Source of the DNA: Mycobacterium sp. E787
GTDB taxonomy: Bacteria > Actinomycetota > Actinomycetes > Mycobacteriales > Mycobacteriaceae
Assembly (NCBI RefSeq): GCF_001668725.1
Contig: NZ_LZKL01000127.1
Coordinates: forward strand, 124,001-188,000
Direction: 5' to 3'
Length of the DNA: 64,000 bases
Shown: positions 50,072-58,390 of the stretch, piece by piece
How the letters are laid out: the number at the start of each line of letters is the position of its first letter
Numbering within the stretch: the stretch's first letter is position 1
Notes under the pieces: model-generated
Told to the model about the DNA's origin: nothing
The model's input: the letters and a program-made list of their open reading frames with translations, nothing else
Database searches by the model: none
Position numbers and translations under genes: made by a program

Positions 50072-50473
50072 GTGGCAACGCCGTTCGATGACCCGCAGGG
50101 CGAACTGGCCTGGATGTTCCTGCAGAGTACGAGCGAGGGCGGGGACGTCGATGAGGGCTTCGCGCTGCTCAGCGACGACTTCACCTATTGGACCCTCGCC
50201 ACGCGCAAGGCGTGCGACAAAGAGACCTTCCGGGCAGCGATCGAGCGGCGCAAACGGGACCTCGAGCTCACCATCGACATGGTGCGTTGCGTCAACGAGG
50301 GAGACACGGTGGTCGTGGAGGCGCAAGCCAGCGGCACCACCGTCAACGGCGCCGAATACGACAGCCCGTTCGTGTGCATTTTCGACACCCGCGATGGCCT
50401 GATCGTCTCGATGCGCCTATACAGCGACACCAGAGCGCACGAGGATGCGCTCCCGGGGTGGCTGCCCTACTGA
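50072..50473 (+). CDS. SnoaL-like/NTF2-fold protein (Rv0141c-like)
   Basis: A 133-residue protein from GTG 50072: ELAWMFLQSTSEGGDVDEGFALLSDDFTYW and DKETFRAAIERRKRDLELTIDM, then VEAQASGTTVNGAEYDSPFVCIFDTRDGLI, the SnoaL pattern. Function is unknown. It is divergent from the glycosylase (59-bp gap) and its stop overlaps the DUF427 gene by seven bases on the opposite strand, the same layout as Rv0140-Rv0142. Confidence 0.87.
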   Translation: MATPFDDPQGELAWMFLQSTSEGGDVDEGFALLSDDFTYWTLATRKACDKETFRAAIERRKRDLELTIDMVRCVNEGDTVVVEAQASGTTVNGAEYDSPFVCIFDTRDGLIVSMRLYSDTRAHEDALPGWLPY

Positions 50474-50847
50474 GCCGAGACGCTGATCTCCGCCTTGTTG
50501 GGGTAGAAGGCGACGTGCCCCGCGATCGCCGCCACGGCCGGGTACGGCTGCTCGTACGTCCAGATCACATCGTCGACGGTGTCGCCGGCCGACGTGGTCA
50601 GGCTGTAGTAGCTGGCGTCCCCCTTGAACGGGCAGTGGGTGCTGGTGTCGGTGCGGGTCAGCCGGTCGCTCACCACGTCTGCCAGCGGAATATATTGCAC
50701 CGCAGGCAAAGTCGCCTCACGCAACTCCAGGGCAGCGGTGGTGTCCGCTACGAGCTCGCCGTTGACACGGACCTGAACCCGGCCCTTCGTCGGCTCGATG
50801 GTGATCGGATGCCCGGCGCTGGGCTCCTTGATTTCCGGGTGGCTCAT
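50467..50847 (-). CDS. DUF427 protein, single-domain (Rv0140-like)
   Basis: A 126-residue protein; ATG 50847 has a strong GAGGAGGA site. DUF427 features: RVQVRVNGELVADTTAALEL, the THCPFKGDASYYSL turn and DDVIWTYEQPYPAVAAIAGHVAFYPNKAEI. It corresponds to one half of the double-domain protein at 12332. Enzymatic role is unknown. Confidence 0.9.
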   Translation of the reverse strand: MSHPEIKEPSAGHPITIEPTKGRVQVRVNGELVADTTAALELREATLPAVQYIPLADVVSDRLTRTDTSTHCPFKGDASYYSLTTSAGDTVDDVIWTYEQPYPAVAAIAGHVAFYPNKAEISVSAQ

Positions 50848-50915
50848 GAGTTCCTCCTCAGACACGGGTAAAGCGTGCAACAACGGCCCGGGCCCAACGC
50901 TTCCCGAGCCGCGGC

Positions 50916-51947
50916 CTAATCGGCCTGGGCGGCCTCGCCTTTGCGCGCGCCCTGCGCGTCCTTGAGTGCGACCCAGAACCGGGCCGCCTCGCGGATGGAC
51001 TCCTCCACCGGGCGCGGCTGCCAGCCCAGCTCGCGAACCGCCTTGCCGTGGTCGACGGGGGCCTCGGCGCGCATCATCCGCACCGACTCGAGGCTGAGTT
51101 CGGCGTCCTCGCCGGTGATGCGCGCCCTGAGGCTGCCCACCGCCCCGAGCGCATAGAGCACCGGGACCGGAATGGACCGCCTCGGCGGCGGCACACCGGC
51201 CTCGTCCGCGGCGATCCGCACCACGTCGCTCAGCGCGATCATGCGCTCGGAGATCAGGTAACGCTCCCCGATGCGCCCGCGCTCGGCGGCGATGATCATG
51301 GCCCGGGCGGCATCGTCGACGCCCACGACTTCCAGTTCGATGCCGTCCATCAAGAACGGCAGCTTGCCGAACACGGCGCCGGCGATGAACGCGCCGTGCG
51401 GGGTGCGGCCCCAGTCCCCGGCGCCGTAGGTGGTCGAGACGCACATGGCGACAGCCGGCAGCCCGGCCTCGGCCACATACCGCATCACCAGATCTTCCGC
51501 CTGGACCCGAGATTGGACGTAGGCGGACACCCGGCGCGAGCCGATCCTGTCTTCCTCGGTCGCCACGTGCCCGCGCCGCCGGCCCACCGTCGCGTAGGTG
51601 CTGGTGAAGACGAACCTGCGCAGGCCGGGTTCTTTGACGGCGACGTCGAGGACGTTGCGCAGGCCTTCGACGTTGGTGCGGAACAGCGGCGCCGGGTCGC
51701 GCAGCCAGGCGCGGGTGTCGACGACGCAGTAGTAGACGTCGTCGACGCCGTCCATCGCCTCGCGCAACGTGGCGGTGTCGAAGACGTCGCCGCGAAAGCG
51801 GGTGAGCTCGAGGTCGTCGATGGCCCGCGTGTTGGCGGTCGGCCGCACCATCGCGCGGACCTCCGCCCCGTCGCCGACGAGCTGGCGGGTGACGTGCGAA
51901 CCGAGAAAGCCGTTCGCGCCGATCACCAGCTTGGGATGCGTGCTCAC
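50916..51947 (-). CDS. NAD-dependent epimerase/3-beta-HSD-like oxidoreductase (Rv0139-like)
   Basis: A 343-residue extended SDR: KLVIGANGFLGSHVTRQLVGDGAEVRAMVRP (NAD motif GANGFLG), TSTYATVG with catalytic Ser/Thr, and YVQSR where YxxxK is usual, so the catalytic Lys is replaced by Arg or lies elsewhere. It resembles 3-beta-hydroxysteroid dehydrogenase/dihydroflavonol reductase types. GTG 51947 makes a GTGA overlap with the upstream gene. Together the pair lies behind a KstR-type site, suggesting a sterol-linked role. Confidence 0.87.
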   Translation of the reverse strand: MSTHPKLVIGANGFLGSHVTRQLVGDGAEVRAMVRPTANTRAIDDLELTRFRGDVFDTATLREAMDGVDDVYYCVVDTRAWLRDPAPLFRTNVEGLRNVLDVAVKEPGLRRFVFTSTYATVGRRRGHVATEEDRIGSRRVSAYVQSRVQAEDLVMRYVAEAGLPAVAMCVSTTYGAGDWGRTPHGAFIAGAVFGKLPFLMDGIELEVVGVDDAARAMIIAAERGRIGERYLISERMIALSDVVRIAADEAGVPPPRRSIPVPVLYALGAVGSLRARITGEDAELSLESVRMMRAEAPVDHGKAVRELGWQPRPVEESIREAARFWVALKDAQGARKGEAAQAD

Positions 51948-52450
51948 TCGGCTCCTCCGTATTGCTGCATCCAGCGCGCGGCGTCCTCGTCGAGGGTGCC
52001 CAATGCCTGCGCCTTGCGGCACCATTTCATTCCCGCGCGCAGGAAGCGCAGCGGGTTGTAGATGTCTTCCTCGCGGCTCCACTGGCCGTCGCCGGCGTAG
52101 GTGATGATCGTGATGTTGGTGGCGCTGATGACGCTGCCGTCGCCGGGGTCACGCATCGGGTTGTCCAGTTCGAGGATCACCCGCCCGGTGGACTCGTCGA
52201 TCACCGACCACAACGTCGGGAACGCGACCATGTGGCTGCCCGGGAAGGTGGTCATCGTCTGCCGGATCCAATCGCGCACCTCGTCGCGGCCATGCATGGT
52301 GCCCGCTGCGTGCTCGACGTACTCGACGTCGGGTGTGTACTGCTCGACCCAGGTGTCCCAGTCCCTCGTTTCTGCGGCCCGGGCAACCGTCGCCTCGAAC
52401 TGCTCGAACGCGGAAGCCAGCTCGCTGCGGGAGAACGCCGGCGTAGTCAT
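51944..52450 (-). CDS. SnoaL-like protein (Rv0138-like)
   Basis: A 168-residue NTF2-fold protein from ATG 52450: AFEQFEATVARAAETRDWDTWVEQYTPDVEYVEHAAGTMHGRDEVRDWI, then NPMRDPGDGSVISATNITIITYAGDGQWSREEDIYNP. The fold includes scytalone-dehydratase- and isomerase-type enzymes. The first gene of a two-gene operon, it has a perfect 14-bp KstR-type palindrome 8 bases above its ATG, so transcription is probably blocked when KstR is bound. Confidence 0.87.
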   Translation of the reverse strand: MTTPAFSRSELASAFEQFEATVARAAETRDWDTWVEQYTPDVEYVEHAAGTMHGRDEVRDWIRQTMTTFPGSHMVAFPTLWSVIDESTGRVILELDNPMRDPGDGSVISATNITIITYAGDGQWSREEDIYNPLRFLRAGMKWCRKAQALGTLDEDAARWMQQYGGAE

Positions 52451-52458
52451 GCCGAAAC

Positions 52459-52472
52459 TAGAACACGTTCTA
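52459..52472. promoter_or_regulatory. KstR-type operator
   Basis: TAGAAC-AC-GTTCTA is a perfect inverted repeat with a 2-bp centre and matches the known KstR site for cholesterol catabolism (AACnnGTT core with TAG/CTA flanks). It lies 8 bases above the ATG at 52450. Whether KstR really binds is not shown. Confidence 0.75.
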
Positions 52473-52684
52473 TTGACCTTTGTCGAGCGTCGGCTCACCG
52501 GGGTCCGGGCGGCCGCGTCCCCGGCCCTTCCGCAGAACGCGAAACTGCTGCGAGTTTTTCGCCGATTTTTGCAGCCGTTTCACGCTCGGCGCGCGAGGGC
52601 GACGGCTCTCACCAGCGACTCCGGTAGCCGCGCCGATTATGCGGGATAATCGGGCGGTGTAAGCGGACGGCAAGGAGGACGAGC

Positions 52685-53200
52685 ATGGCGGCGTATGGTA
52701 AGGCGATTCTCGCGGGCGGCTGCTTCTGGGGCATGCAGGACCTGATCCGCAGGCAGCCCGGCGTGATCTCGACGCGGGTCGGGTACACGGGCGGCGACGT
52801 CCCCAACGCGACCTACCGCAACCACGGGACGCACGCCGAGGCCATCGAAATCGTCTACGACCCCGCGGCCACCGACTACCGCACGATGTTGGAGTTCTTC
52901 TTCCAGATCCACGATCCGACAACGAAAAACCGGCAGGGCAACGACCGGGGCACCAGCTACCGCTCGGCCATCTTCTACCTCGACGACGAGCAGAAGCGGA
53001 TCGCGCTGGACACCATCGCCGACGTGGAGGCGTCGGGGCTGTGGCCCGGCAAGGTGGTGACCGAGGTCAGCCCCGCGGGTGATTTCTGGGAAGCCGAACC
53101 CGAGCACCAGGACTACCTGCAGCGCTACCCCAACGGGTACACCTGCCACTTCGTGCGTCCCGGTTGGAAGTTGCCGCGCCGCGCCGCCGCCGGCCAATAG
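52685..53200 (+). CDS. msrA: Peptide methionine-S-sulfoxide reductase A
   Basis: A 171-residue MsrA. The catalytic motif GGCFWG places the nucleophile at Cys13. Further family segments are RVGYTGGDVPNATYRNHGTHAEAIEIVYDP and NDRGTSYRSAIFYLD. It reduces methionine-S-sulfoxide in proteins or free. ATG 52685 follows AAGGAGGA. It corresponds to Rv0137c. No MsrB is nearby. Confidence 0.97.
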   Translation: MAAYGKAILAGGCFWGMQDLIRRQPGVISTRVGYTGGDVPNATYRNHGTHAEAIEIVYDPAATDYRTMLEFFFQIHDPTTKNRQGNDRGTSYRSAIFYLDDEQKRIALDTIADVEASGLWPGKVVTEVSPAGDFWEAEPEHQDYLQRYPNGYTCHFVRPGWKLPRRAAAGQ

Positions 53201-53236
53201 CCAACGGCGAAACCGTTCCCGCGGGTGGTCCCGCTC

Positions 53237-53260
53237 CCACAGTGTGGACAACCACTGTGG
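53237..53260. repeat. Inverted repeat CCACAGTG-N8-CACTGTGG
   Basis: Perfect 8-bp arms with an 8-bp centre, 37 bases after the msrA stop and about 140 bases before mdlC. Could be an operator for mdlC or an RNA hairpin. Confidence 0.5.
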
Positions 53261-53332
53261 TCGCGTCGAGATGCTGTCGGTCAGAACATCGACAACACGC
53301 CCCCACGAGCCCGAGAATCTAACGCAATAGGG

Positions 53333-53362
53333 ATCGAGCGCCCGCACACGCGGGCGCTCGAT
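53333..53362. terminator. Strong hairpin before mdlC
   Basis: Perfect 13-bp stem ATCGAGCGCCCGC / GCGGGCGCTCGAT with a 4-base ACAC loop, between msrA and mdlC (37 bases before the mdlC ATG). No T run follows. It probably ends the msrA transcript; its closeness to the mdlC start also allows a role in the mdlC leader. Confidence 0.65.
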
Positions 53363-53399
53363 CCATTCGGGTAAGCCACCACGAAGGGATCTTTGGCTC

Positions 53400-55013
53400 A
53401 TGCCGTCGAAAAACACCGTCTGGGATGTCACGTACGATCTGCTGCGCACCTTGGGCTTGACGACGGTTTTCGGCAATCCGGGCTCGACCGAGCAGACGTT
53501 CTTGAAGAACTTTCCCGACGACTTCACGTACGTGCTCGGCCTCCAGGAGGCGTCGGTGCTGGCGATGGCGGACGGCTTCGCGCAGGCGACCGGCAAGCCG
53601 TCACTGGTGAATCTGCACACCGCTGCCGGCACCGGCAACGCGATGGGCAGCCTCATCGCGGCGTACAAGAGCAACACCCCGATGATCGTCACCGCCGGTC
53701 AGCAGACTCGCGAAATGGTCTTGTGCGAGCCGTATTTGACCAACACCAGCGAAACGCTGCTCCCGCTGCCATGGGTGAAGTGGGCGTACCAGCCGGCCCG
53801 CGCCGAGGACGTGCCGGCGGCGTTCATGCGCGCCTACACGGTCGCGGTGCAGCCGCCTGCCGGGCCGGTGTACCTGTCGATCCCCCTTGATGATTGGGAC
53901 AAGCCGGCACTCGGGCCCGCGGTCGTCCGCACCGCCAGCCACCGTAGCGCGCCCGACGCGGCACGCCTCGGCGATTTCGCCGAGCGCATCAACCGGGCAC
54001 ACCGGCCGCTGGTGGTCATCGGCCCCGAAGTCGACCGCGCCGGCGGGTGGGACGCCGCCGTCGCGTTCGCCGAGCGAGTGCACGCTCCGGTGTATGCCAG
54101 TCCACTGCCCGACCGGCTGTCTTTCCCCGAGGACCACCCGCTGTATCAGGGCATGCTGCCGATGACGATCGCCGAGGTGAACGCGGTGCTGCGCGGCCAC
54201 GACGTGGTCGTCGTCGTCGGCGCTCAGGTCTTCCGGTACTACCCGTACGTGGCCGGCGACTACCTGCCCGAGGGCACCGACTTGCTGCACATCACCGCGG
54301 ACCCGTGGCTGGCTGGCGCCGCACCGGTGGGCGACAGCCTGCTGAGCGACACCTTGCTGGCCCTGCAGCAGCTCACCCCGCTGATCGAAGCCGGGTCGGG
54401 CCGGCCCACCCCCACCGCTCTGGACCGCAGCCCGGGCGCGGTGGAAGCCGCCACCGCCCCGTTCACCCCGGAGCAGGTGTACTCCGCGCTGAACACCGTG
54501 AAGCCGCCGGAGGCGGCGCTGGTCAACGAGTCGACGTCGACGATGGCCGAGCAGGCGCGCTGGTTGCCCACCGTGCGTTCGCACGCCTTCTTCGCCACCG
54601 GCAGCGGCGGTATCGGTTGGGGAGTGCCGGGCGCGGTCGGCGTCGCGCTGGGCGACCGGGTGGCCGGTCGCAGACGCGCCGTCGTGGCGACCATCGGCGA
54701 CGGCTCGTTCCAGTACTCGATTCAGGCGATCTGGACCGCCGCGCAGCACAAGCTGCCGATCGTGTTCGTCGTGATGCGCAACGGCGAGTATGCGGTCCTG
54801 AAATCCTTTGCGCTGCTCGAGAAGACGCCGGGAGTCCCGGGCCTGGATCTGCCCGGCCTCGACATCGAATCGCTGGCGACGGGCTTCGGGTGCCGGGCCG
54901 TCACGGTGGCCGACACCGAACAACTGGTGAAGGAATTCAACGGCGCGCTCGGCGCCGACGGTCCCACGGTCATCGTGGTGCCCACCAAACCCCAACTGGC
55001 GCACCTGGGCTGA
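53400..55013 (+). CDS. mdlC: Benzoylformate decarboxylase-like ThDP enzyme
   Basis: A 537-residue thiamine-diphosphate enzyme. The N-terminal domain has TVFGNPGSTEQTFLKNF and the cofactor-activating Glu in GLQEASVLAMADGFAQ. The C-terminal ThDP motif runs from GDGSFQYSIQAIWTAAQ to RNGEYAVLKSF. FGNPGSTEQ and LHTAAGTGNAMGSL are typical of benzoylformate decarboxylases. The reaction would be 2-oxo acid to aldehyde plus CO2. No mandelate dehydrogenase is adjacent. The PucR-type regulator gene follows by 61 bases. Not part of the M. tuberculosis block, so likely acquired. Confidence 0.87.
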   Translation: MPSKNTVWDVTYDLLRTLGLTTVFGNPGSTEQTFLKNFPDDFTYVLGLQEASVLAMADGFAQATGKPSLVNLHTAAGTGNAMGSLIAAYKSNTPMIVTAGQQTREMVLCEPYLTNTSETLLPLPWVKWAYQPARAEDVPAAFMRAYTVAVQPPAGPVYLSIPLDDWDKPALGPAVVRTASHRSAPDAARLGDFAERINRAHRPLVVIGPEVDRAGGWDAAVAFAERVHAPVYASPLPDRLSFPEDHPLYQGMLPMTIAEVNAVLRGHDVVVVVGAQVFRYYPYVAGDYLPEGTDLLHITADPWLAGAAPVGDSLLSDTLLALQQLTPLIEAGSGRPTPTALDRSPGAVEAATAPFTPEQVYSALNTVKPPEAALVNESTSTMAEQARWLPTVRSHAFFATGSGGIGWGVPGAVGVALGDRVAGRRRAVVATIGDGSFQYSIQAIWTAAQHKLPIVFVVMRNGEYAVLKSFALLEKTPGVPGLDLPGLDIESLATGFGCRAVTVADTEQLVKEFNGALGADGPTVIVVPTKPQLAHLG

Positions 55014-55074
55014 AGCAACGATGCGGGCCGCGGCCCAACGGTGCTGATCCCCTGACTCGGATTAGGCTGCCGCT

Positions 55075-56295
55075 ATGGCAGCCGATTCCGCGGACGCACA
55101 ACTCGCCGAACTCGGTGCGGCCCTGCTGTCGCGCGCCGACGAACTGGCCGACACCATGCTCGGGATCATGCGCCGCGACGTCGACTTTCACCGAACCGTC
55201 GCATTGGTGACCGACGACCAGCTGCGCGCGACGGTGCGCGACCATCTCGAGTTCATCCTTGGGGTTTTCGGTGAACCCGAAAGCGAATACGACACGGCCG
55301 CGGCCGCCGCCACGGGACGCGACCGCGCGGCCGCGGGCGTGCCGTTGCCCGCGGTCATGGATTCCTACCGCAAGTGCGCACGCTTCATCTGGGACGAACT
55401 GCGCGCCGAAGCGGTGCGGTCCGCAACGGTCAGCGACAGCGGCCTGGTGCATGCCGCCACGGCGATGTGGATGGCGCTGGATGAGTTCACTACCGCGATG
55501 GTGAGCGGATACCAGGAGGAAATGGGCCGCCAGCTTGTCCGCCGCCAACGGGAACGCTCGGCGATGGTGCAGGCGCTCATCGACGGCCGGCTGCCCGACA
55601 ACCTGGACCTCTGGAATGCCGCCGACGCACTGAGGATTTCGCTGCGCGGGCCCTACGTCGTGGTGTGCGCCGAACTGGCCAGCATCTGACGCTCCGTGCT
55701 ACCCGACATCGAGCACCGCCTCTCGGTACGGGGCATCTCGTCCACGTGGCGGTTGCAACCCGACATCGAGATCGGCATCCTGCATCTCGGTCCGCAGCCG
55801 ACGCTCGATCCCGTGATCGAGGAACTCAGCGGATACCCGCCGACCCGAATCGGCATGAGCCCGCTGATCACCGACCTCGCGGAAACCGCCGGCGCGCTGC
55901 GATACGCGCGCATCGCGATGACGGGATGCCGTCCCGACCGTGCACCCGTCACCGTCTTCGACCGCGACGTGATGGCGGTGACGGCCGTGACCGACCCCGA
56001 CGTGATGGGCCACATTTCGGCGACCGTCCTGGGCCCCCTCGACGACTTGCCCGACCACGACCGAGAGCTGCTGCTCGACACGCTGGAAGCATGGATCGAC
56101 AACGGGGGTTCCACCGAGCGCGCGGCCCAGCAGCTCTACGTGCACCCCAACACGGTTCGCCAGAGACTGCGCAAACTCGAGCATCGGACGGGCCGTCTGC
56201 TGGCCGAACCCCGGGCCGCGGCGGAACTGTGTATCGCGCTGGAGACCGCCCGTCGCGCCCCGAAGCCGGCCCCCGGGCCGCGCGGCGCGCGCTGA
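55075..56295 (+). pseudogene. PucR-family regulator split by an in-frame TGA
   Basis: Reading from ATG 55075, the protein follows a PucR-like N-terminal helical region (ELGAALLSRADELADTMLGIM, YRKCARFIWDELR) to VVVCAELASI, then TGA at 55687-55689. The same frame continues without any other stop to 56295: GTDPDVMGHISATVLGPLDDLPD and the C-terminal PucR helix-turn-helix LDTLEAWIDNGGSTERAAQQLYVHPNTVRQRLRKLEHRTGRLL. Replacing TGA by CGA gives one 406-residue regulator. PucR proteins activate purine or aromatic-acid genes; here the partner is mdlC. Without readthrough the DNA-binding domain is lost, unless it restarts at GTG 55696. Confidence 0.85.
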
Positions 56296-56296
56296 C

Positions 56297-57613
56297 TCAG
56301 CGCCGGTGCACCACGATCCGCCCGCCGTTCTTGGGCGTGTAGGTGACACCACGGCAGTGCCACGGCTCGCCCGGCGCTGTCGTGGTCTCTATGGTGAAGT
56401 GGCGCAAGACCGTTCGAAGCACCACGTCCATTTCCATGTTGGCGAACGCCGCGCCCACGCAGCGCCGCGCGCCGCCGCCGAAGGGGATCCACGCGAACGT
56501 CGAGGGCTTTCCACCGACGAAGCGTTGCGGATCGAAGCGCTCCGGTTCGGGATAGACGTCGGGGTCGTTGTGGATCTGCACGATGCTGACGATGATCGAA
56601 TCTCCCTGCGGGATGACCCATTCCCCGAGCCGGAATGCCGGCGGACAGACGCTGCGGCCGACGAAATCGACAACCGTCCTGGCCCGCTGAACCTCGAGGA
56701 TCGCCGCCTGGCGGAGCTCGTCACCGCCGTTATCGGCCTCCTCGACCAAGGCTGCCAGCACGTCGGGGTGGCGGCTCACCCGCTCGAAGGCCCAGGCGAG
56801 AGTCGCTGCCGTGGTTTCGTGCCCGGCCGCCAGCAGGGTCAGCAGCTCGTCGCCGATGTCGCTGCGGGACATGGCCGAACCGTCGTCGTAGGTGCTGCGC
56901 AACATCAGTGCGAGCACATCGGTTCGGTCGGCGAAGTTGGGGTCCGCCCGCTCGGCGGCGATCAGCCTGTCGAGGACGACGTCGTACTGGCGGCGCCACT
57001 CGGCCAGCCGGCCCCACGGACTGAACCGGCCGTAGGTCCGTTCGGGCTTGGGCATCGGCGCCATCCGCGACCCGAGCGTGACCCACGGCGGGATGAGACG
57101 GCGCAGCTCGTCCAGCTCGGCGCCGTCGGCCCCGAAGACGGCGCGCAGGATGGCGTTGAGCGTGATGTGCATCGTCGACGGCAGCGTCGCAAAAGGCTTG
57201 CCCTCCGGCCACTTTGCGATTTCGCGCAGGGTCTCCTCTTCGATGATCGCCTCGTAGTTCTTCATGCTCTTGCCGTGAAACGGCGGCGCCAGGAGCCGCC
57301 GGCGCTGCCGGTGCTCGTCGCGGTCGAGCGCGAAGACCGAACCCGACCCGAACAGGCGGCTCAGGTTGGGCTGGATGTTGCCGAGCTCCTCGGGACTGGT
57401 GGTGAAGATCTGCTTCGCCAGCTGCGGGTCACCGACCATCACCACGCGACCGTAGATCGGGATGTTGAGCGCGAAGACGTTGCCGTGGCGGCGAGCCAGC
57501 CGTTCCATCATGCCGCGCCGCGAGATCGCGAAGACGATTCCGCAGAGCAACTTCGGGATTCGGGGCGTCGGCGGCAACCGGACGGCCGGTGGGGCGGTGA
57601 CGACGTCGCTCAT
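56297..57613 (-). CDS. cyp138: Cytochrome P450 CYP138
   Basis: A 438-residue P450. The I-helix AAGHETTAATLAWAFERVSRHP and heme loop FGGGARRCVGAAFANMEM (thiolate Cys in RRCVG) are clear; EVQRAR supplies ExxR. The segments PEELGNIQPNLSRLFGSGSVFALDRDEHRQRRRLLAPPFHGKSMKNYE and LPSTMHITLNAILRAVFGA agree with CYP138 (Rv0136). Substrate unknown. ATG 57613 starts the conserved part. It is divergent from the TetR gene across a region with two GGTAC-N6-GTACC operators. Confidence 0.94.
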   Translation of the reverse strand: MSDVVTAPPAVRLPPTPRIPKLLCGIVFAISRRGMMERLARRHGNVFALNIPIYGRVVMVGDPQLAKQIFTTSPEELGNIQPNLSRLFGSGSVFALDRDEHRQRRRLLAPPFHGKSMKNYEAIIEEETLREIAKWPEGKPFATLPSTMHITLNAILRAVFGADGAELDELRRLIPPWVTLGSRMAPMPKPERTYGRFSPWGRLAEWRRQYDVVLDRLIAAERADPNFADRTDVLALMLRSTYDDGSAMSRSDIGDELLTLLAAGHETTAATLAWAFERVSRHPDVLAALVEEADNGGDELRQAAILEVQRARTVVDFVGRSVCPPAFRLGEWVIPQGDSIIVSIVQIHNDPDVYPEPERFDPQRFVGGKPSTFAWIPFGGGARRCVGAAFANMEMDVVLRTVLRHFTIETTTAPGEPWHCRGVTYTPKNGGRIVVHRR

Positions 57614-57649
57614 GCGGTGATGTTCCCCATTTCTCCCCGGTTCGGGGTT

Positions 57650-57665
57650 GGTACCGCGATGTACC
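57650..57665. promoter_or_regulatory. TetR operator copy 1, GGTAC-N6-GTACC
   Basis: GGTAC and GTACC arms around CGCGAT; the symmetry extends outward (GGTTG.../...ACAACC). Located between cyp138 and its TetR gene, 37 bases above the cyp138 start. Confidence 0.7.
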
Positions 57666-57682
57666 ACAACCTTTTCCGCTAC

Positions 57683-57698
57683 GGTACTCTGAAGTACC
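57683..57698. promoter_or_regulatory. TetR operator copy 2, GGTAC-N6-GTACC
   Basis: GGTACT and AGTACC arms around CTGA, the same GGTAC-N6-GTACC plan as copy 1. The two centres are 33 bp apart, about three helical turns, so two dimers would sit on the same face. It lies 43 bases before the TetR GTG at 57741. Confidence 0.7.
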
Positions 57699-57740
57699 AG
57701 ACCTGACAAGGTGCCGCATTCGCCGAAGGGGGCGCCGCCC

Positions 57741-58358
57741 GTGACATCAGCGGTAGACGACGTGCTCCGCGCCGACCCCCAGGCCGGATCGGATCCGTTC
57801 CGGCTTCGCCTGCTCGACGGCCTCGCCGCCTCGATCGGCGAACGCGGCTATCGCGCCAGCACCGTCGCCGACATCGTCCGCCACGCCCGGACCTCCAAAC
57901 GCACCTTTTACGACCAGTTCGCCAGCAAGGAAGACTGCTTCCTGGAGCTGCTGCGGGCCGACATCGAGAAGCTCGGTGGCGGTATCGCCGCGGCCGTCGA
58001 CCCCGAGGCCGACTGGCACCGGCAGATTCGTCAGGCCGTCGAGGCCTATGTCGCCCACATGGAGGCCCGGCCGGCCATCACCTTGAGCCTGATTCGTGAG
58101 CTCCCGTCGCTCGGCGACGTCGCCCGTCCGGTCCAGCGCCGGGGCGTGCAGATGTTGTCCAACCTGCTGATCGACCTCAGCGCCAGCCCTGGTTTTCGCC
58201 GCGCGGAGTTGCCACCGCTCACCGCGCCGCTGGCCGTGATCCTGCTGGGCGGCCTGCGTGAGCTGACGGCGCTGGCCGTCGAAGACGGCCGGCCCGTCCG
58301 GGAAGTCGTCGAACCCGCCGTCGACGCCTCCATCGCCCTGCTCGGCCCGCGACACTAG
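57741..58358 (+). CDS. TetR-family regulator (Rv0135c-like)
   Basis: A 205-residue TetR protein with helix-turn-helix RLRLLDGLAASIGERGYRASTVADIVRHARTSKRTFYDQFASKEDCF. GTG 57741 is preferred: AAGGGGG lies about ten bases before it and the length matches homologues; an in-frame GTG at 57711 is possible. It is divergent from cyp138 with the two operators between, so it most likely represses cyp138 and itself. Confidence 0.91.
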   Translation: MTSAVDDVLRADPQAGSDPFRLRLLDGLAASIGERGYRASTVADIVRHARTSKRTFYDQFASKEDCFLELLRADIEKLGGGIAAAVDPEADWHRQIRQAVEAYVAHMEARPAITLSLIRELPSLGDVARPVQRRGVQMLSNLLIDLSASPGFRRAELPPLTAPLAVILLGGLRELTALAVEDGRPVREVVEPAVDASIALLGPRH

Positions 58359-58390
58359 GCTCGTCGCTGACCCCGACCCGGAGGATTGCG

